Of a DNA stretch of 7,682 nt, positions 5,460-7,682 are shown in pieces; the first letter of the stretch is position 1; the number at the start of each line of letters is the position of its first letter. The position numbers and the translations under genes were made by a program. A model generated the notes under the pieces. That model was not told the DNA's origin, ran no database searches, and saw only the letters and a program-made list of their open reading frames with translations. The DNA comes from Spirochaetaceae bacterium (lineage in GTDB: Bacteria > Spirochaetota > Spirochaetia > DSM-27196 > SLAA01), in NCBI GenBank assembly GCA_003564775.1, contig PXEI01000072.1:1-7682 (forward strand), in the 5' to 3' direction.

Positions 5460-7412
5460 ATGACTAAAATCACCCGACGACGACTCCTTCTAATTTGTTT
5501 TTTCCTTTCGCTGCTGTTTCTGCCCGCTTCCCATGCGGTTCATGAGGACGTCATGAATGGTCCGCTGATCACCCGTGGTCCAGATGGATCGCTGGTTTAC
5601 CACCCCTACACGAACCGCGGCGACAAAATTATCGACTTCTCCCACGCAGGTTACAAAGCCAATGAGAAGCCGATTCCCGATGTCCCGGTGGTGAAGACCC
5701 TCGAACCGCTTCCGGATTCGCCCACACCGGCGCTGCGGACCGAGCAGGTCTTTATTCCGCCGGAGAGTCTCGACCTCGACGACGGTTCACCGATCATCGC
5801 CGTCGACGGGGGCAGGGTCGCCCATACGCTCGACTGCCCGGTCATCCTTGAGGCCGAACGCGAGGGTCGGCCGGTATTTAAAGCCACCCGGCGGATGGCC
5901 GTGCGGACATGGGTGTACTGTGATCAATGCCCGGCAGACAGTCGCGAGGATTTCGATCAACCACACTGGATCAGGGGTGGCTCCCCGGTGGACCGCAAGG
6001 AAATGGCCTATCCGGAAGGTCCCGACAGTCACGCGCGCATTCAGGCCGCCCTTGATGCGATTGCGGCGATGGAGCCGGATGCCGACGGGATCCGCGGCGC
6101 GCTGCTTTTGAAGCGGGGCACCTATTATGTCAACGGGACGCTCACCCTCCACGACGGCGTCGTCCTCCGGGGGGAGGGGCAGGGAGAGGAGGGTACGATT
6201 CTGATTTTCAACAACCCGATGGGGGTGGGGATTCAAGGGCGTCCCGCAGGTGAGAGTGGCCAACCGTCGGGCGACGCCTTCGAAAGCCGGATCGCAGATG
6301 CCTACGTTCCGGCCGGCAGCACGCAGCTGACCCTTGAGGATGCCGGCGGTTTCTCGGTCGGCGACGAAATCAGGGTGATGAAGCGGGTCAACGAAAATTG
6401 GACGCAAACCCTCGATATGAAACAGTATGGGTGGCGGGCCGCGGCGTATGCCAGGCAACTGATGCATTTTCGGGAAATCCCCCGGATCGAGGGAAATCGA
6501 ATTCATTTCCGGGTTCCCCTGCCGCAATCGATCGTGGCGGAGCACGGGGGCGGCAGCGTCATCGGGGGCGAGCAATGGAACCGTGCCCGGCAAATTGGCA
6601 TTGAGGACCTCAGCGTGGTGTCCAACTACAATACGCTGGTGCCCGGCATCATTCGCATGGAGCCCGGACGCATTTATGAAAGTGACATGTGGGACAACCT
6701 TATGCACGGGATCAACCTGACTTGGTGTGAGGACAGTTGGGTGCGGCGCACCACGGTGATGCACACCTCCCGGTCTTCCGTCATGCTCACTTGGTGCCGA
6801 TATACCACGGTCCGCGATTCGGAGTCGATCAACCCGATTTCGCCGATCACGGGCACGATGCGTTATTCCTTCCGCAACAACAATTCCCAGATGGTCCTTT
6901 ACTACAATCTCTTTGCCGAGCGGGGTCGGCACGACTTTGTCACCGGATCCCGCGAGAGCGGACCGATTGCTTTTGTCAAGGGCCGGACCGAGGGGGCTCT
7001 TGGGCCCAGCGAGACGCATCACCGCTGGTCGACCGGGGTTCTGTTTGACACGATTACGATGGAGAACGGAACCGGTGGTCTGCAGGTCATCAATCGCGGC
7101 GGTTCGGGCAGCGGCCATGGCTGGAGCGGGGCCAACGGCGTCATCTGGAATTCCACCGCGCCGTACATCCGGGTCCAGAATCCACCCACGCCCGAGCAGA
7201 ATTTCGCTGTCGGCTGCGAGTCCCCTGATCTGAGAGGGAACGGGTTTATCCTGAACAGCGGGAATCCGCTGGAATCACAGAGCCTGTTTGTTCAACAGCT
7301 TATTGATCGGACGGGTCTGCAAAACGCCATCAATGTCGGTATCGTCAATGGGCAGCTTCCCGTGGAGTTGCCTGAAGAAAAACCCGTTCAATCTGCCGGG
7401 CAGGATGAGTAA
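5460..7412 (+). CDS. Exported right-handed beta-helix (pectate-lyase-like) protein with an Ada-like Cys/His module
   Basis: This is a probable secreted polysaccharide-active protein whose substrate and catalytic residues I cannot identify. Residues 1-26 form a signal peptide (TRRR, a Leu/Phe core, cleavage after SHA); the Arg run weakly resembles a Tat signal. Residues about 27-115 are a Pro-rich N-terminal region. Residues 122-157 carry His122-x3-Cys126-x27-Cys154-x2-Cys157, a probable zinc site. From about residue 189, SHARIQAALDAI ... GALLLKRGTYYVNGTLTLHDGVVLRGEG is the typical entry to a Pectate_lyase_3-type beta-helix. Later coils are rich in Asn, Trp and Thr, with HHRWSTGVLF (520-529) and HGWSGANGVIWN (553-564), which recall bacterial pectate-lyase-like proteins. 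The C-terminus has an SLFVQQLIDRTG helix. The mature length is about 624 residues. ATG at 5460 is preferred over an upstream TTG at 5403 because the signal peptide begins there, though no good Shine-Dalgarno precedes it. Confidence 0.85.
   Translation: MTKITRRRLLLICFFLSLLFLPASHAVHEDVMNGPLITRGPDGSLVYHPYTNRGDKIIDFSHAGYKANEKPIPDVPVVKTLEPLPDSPTPALRTEQVFIPPESLDLDDGSPIIAVDGGRVAHTLDCPVILEAEREGRPVFKATRRMAVRTWVYCDQCPADSREDFDQPHWIRGGSPVDRKEMAYPEGPDSHARIQAALDAIAAMEPDADGIRGALLLKRGTYYVNGTLTLHDGVVLRGEGQGEEGTILIFNNPMGVGIQGRPAGESGQPSGDAFESRIADAYVPAGSTQLTLEDAGGFSVGDEIRVMKRVNENWTQTLDMKQYGWRAAAYARQLMHFREIPRIEGNRIHFRVPLPQSIVAEHGGGSVIGGEQWNRARQIGIEDLSVVSNYNTLVPGIIRMEPGRIYESDMWDNLMHGINLTWCEDSWVRRTTVMHTSRSSVMLTWCRYTTVRDSESINPISPITGTMRYSFRNNNSQMVLYYNLFAERGRHDFVTGSRESGPIAFVKGRTEGALGPSETHHRWSTGVLFDTITMENGTGGLQVINRGGSGSGHGWSGANGVIWNSTAPYIRVQNPPTPEQNFAVGCESPDLRGNGFILNSGNPLESQSLFVQQLIDRTGLQNAINVGIVNGQLPVELPEEKPVQSAGQDE
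5823..5930 (+). other. Ada-like zinc-binding motif within the beta-helix protein
   Basis: Residues 122-157 of the exported protein read H-x3-C-x27-C-x2-C, with a conserved-looking RPVF before the second pair and CPAD after it. The metal site of E. coli Ada is C38-x3-C42-x26-C69-x2-C72, also with an Arg...F stretch between and CQPD after it. One ligand is His instead of Cys. Spacing and flanks suggest a small Ada-like zinc fold, but binding is not shown. Confidence 0.55.
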
Positions 7413-7471
7413 AAACCCGAATCAGAAATTTCCAGCAAGTGACAATTCGAAACCATAACCTCCAAAATTAC

Positions 7472-7475
7472 GGAG
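7472..7475 (+). promoter_or_regulatory. Shine-Dalgarno of the second exported-protein gene
   Basis: GGAG lies 7 bases before the ATG at 7483, in the 70-base gap after the beta-helix gene stop. No terminator hairpin is seen in that gap, so co-transcription with the beta-helix gene is possible. Confidence 0.6.
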
Positions 7476-7482
7476 CCAAGAC

Positions 7483-7682
7483 ATGAAAACGATGAAAACT
7501 ACAAAGACATATCCAGCATTCACACACGCCAAAAAGTTTGCCGTGGCCATACCCATGGTCATTGCGCTCACTTGTAGCGCGTATGCCAATGACGCGCAAC
7601 CCAATGACGCGCAACCCAATGACACACAATCTGAGCCCAAGGTGCCCTTTGACCTGGAGAAATTCCAACCCCTGCTCTCTCA
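7483..7682 (+). CDS. N-terminus of an exported protein of unknown function, cut by the right edge
   Basis: Sixty-six codons are visible and open to the edge. The N-terminus is Lys/Thr-rich, followed by a hydrophobic core (FAVAIPMVIALTCSAYA) and a signal peptidase I site after AYA35. Cys31 is not in a good lipobox (LTC, where Gly, Ala or Ser should precede Cys), so a lipoprotein is unlikely. The mature protein starts with NDAQP, NDAQP and NDTQS repeats, then a Glu/Pro stretch and PFDLEKFQPLLS, where a folded domain probably begins. I do not recognise the family from this. It lies 70 bases after the beta-helix gene on the same strand, so a shared transcript and a related extracellular role are plausible. 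An ATG three codons later (7492) is an alternative start. Confidence 0.75.
   Translation, partial: MKTMKTTKTYPAFTHAKKFAVAIPMVIALTCSAYANDAQPNDAQPNDTQSEPKVPFDLEKFQPLLS
7588..7632 (+). repeat. 15-base tandem repeat, coding for NDAQP-type linker
   Basis: Two identical units of aatgacgcgcaaccc (7588-7602, 7603-7617) are followed by a third, diverged unit (7618-7632). They are in frame and start right after the predicted signal peptide cleavage site. Identity at the nucleotide level points to recent duplication, possibly by slippage. Confidence 0.85.

Noticed and set aside
5787..7118. Minus-strand open frame of 443 codons
   Set aside because: Antisense to the beta-helix gene, which has a signal peptide and domain structure; the antisense product shows no motif.
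7422..7668. Minus-strand short frames of 66-72 codons
   Set aside because: Antisense to the exported-protein gene and made of repeat-derived residues; no start signals or family.

Overview
The window holds two divergent gene blocks separated by about 490 bases of AT-richer, repeat-bearing intergenic DNA. The left block (1-4966, minus strand) is a tightly packed three-gene operon that I recognise as jetA-jetB-jetC of a type II Wadjet anti-plasmid system (the DUF2397/TIGR02677, DUF2398/TIGR02678 and TIGR02680 families). jetC is cut by the left edge after about 748 codons, roughly half its usual length. The nuclease gene jetD (DUF2399/TIGR02679) is not in view and would be expected beyond position 1. 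The reading frames overlap by 11 and 8 bases, and each downstream start has a Shine-Dalgarno sequence inside the preceding gene. The products should therefore be made together as subunits of one complex: SMC-like ATPase (JetC), kleisin (JetA) and KITE protein (JetB).

The right block (5460-7682, plus strand) encodes exported proteins. The first is a complete 650-residue right-handed beta-helix protein of the pectate-lyase-like type with a signal peptide. Between the signal peptide and the helix it carries a His-x3-Cys...Cys-x2-Cys motif spaced almost exactly like the zinc site of the Ada DNA-repair protein. This is the most unusual feature of the window. The second is the N-terminus of another exported protein, with a signal peptide followed by tandem NDAQP repeats, cut by the right edge.

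The intergenic segment (4967-5459) contains three tandem 10-base CACGGA-type units, a nested inverted repeat resembling a dispersed REP-like element, a perfect 6-2-6 dyad, and only weak promoter candidates.

The organism cannot be named from the sequence alone. GC-rich coding DNA, a beta-helix polysaccharide-active-type secretome gene, a missing or weak Shine-Dalgarno before some genes, and intergenic CACGGAT-type repeats would fit a polysaccharide-degrading bacterium of the Planctomycetota/Verrucomicrobiota/Lentisphaerota/Kiritimatiellota group, but this is inference. The Wadjet genes look GC-richer than the secreted-protein genes, which fits a horizontally acquired defence island next to resident metabolism. 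The two blocks show no functional link.
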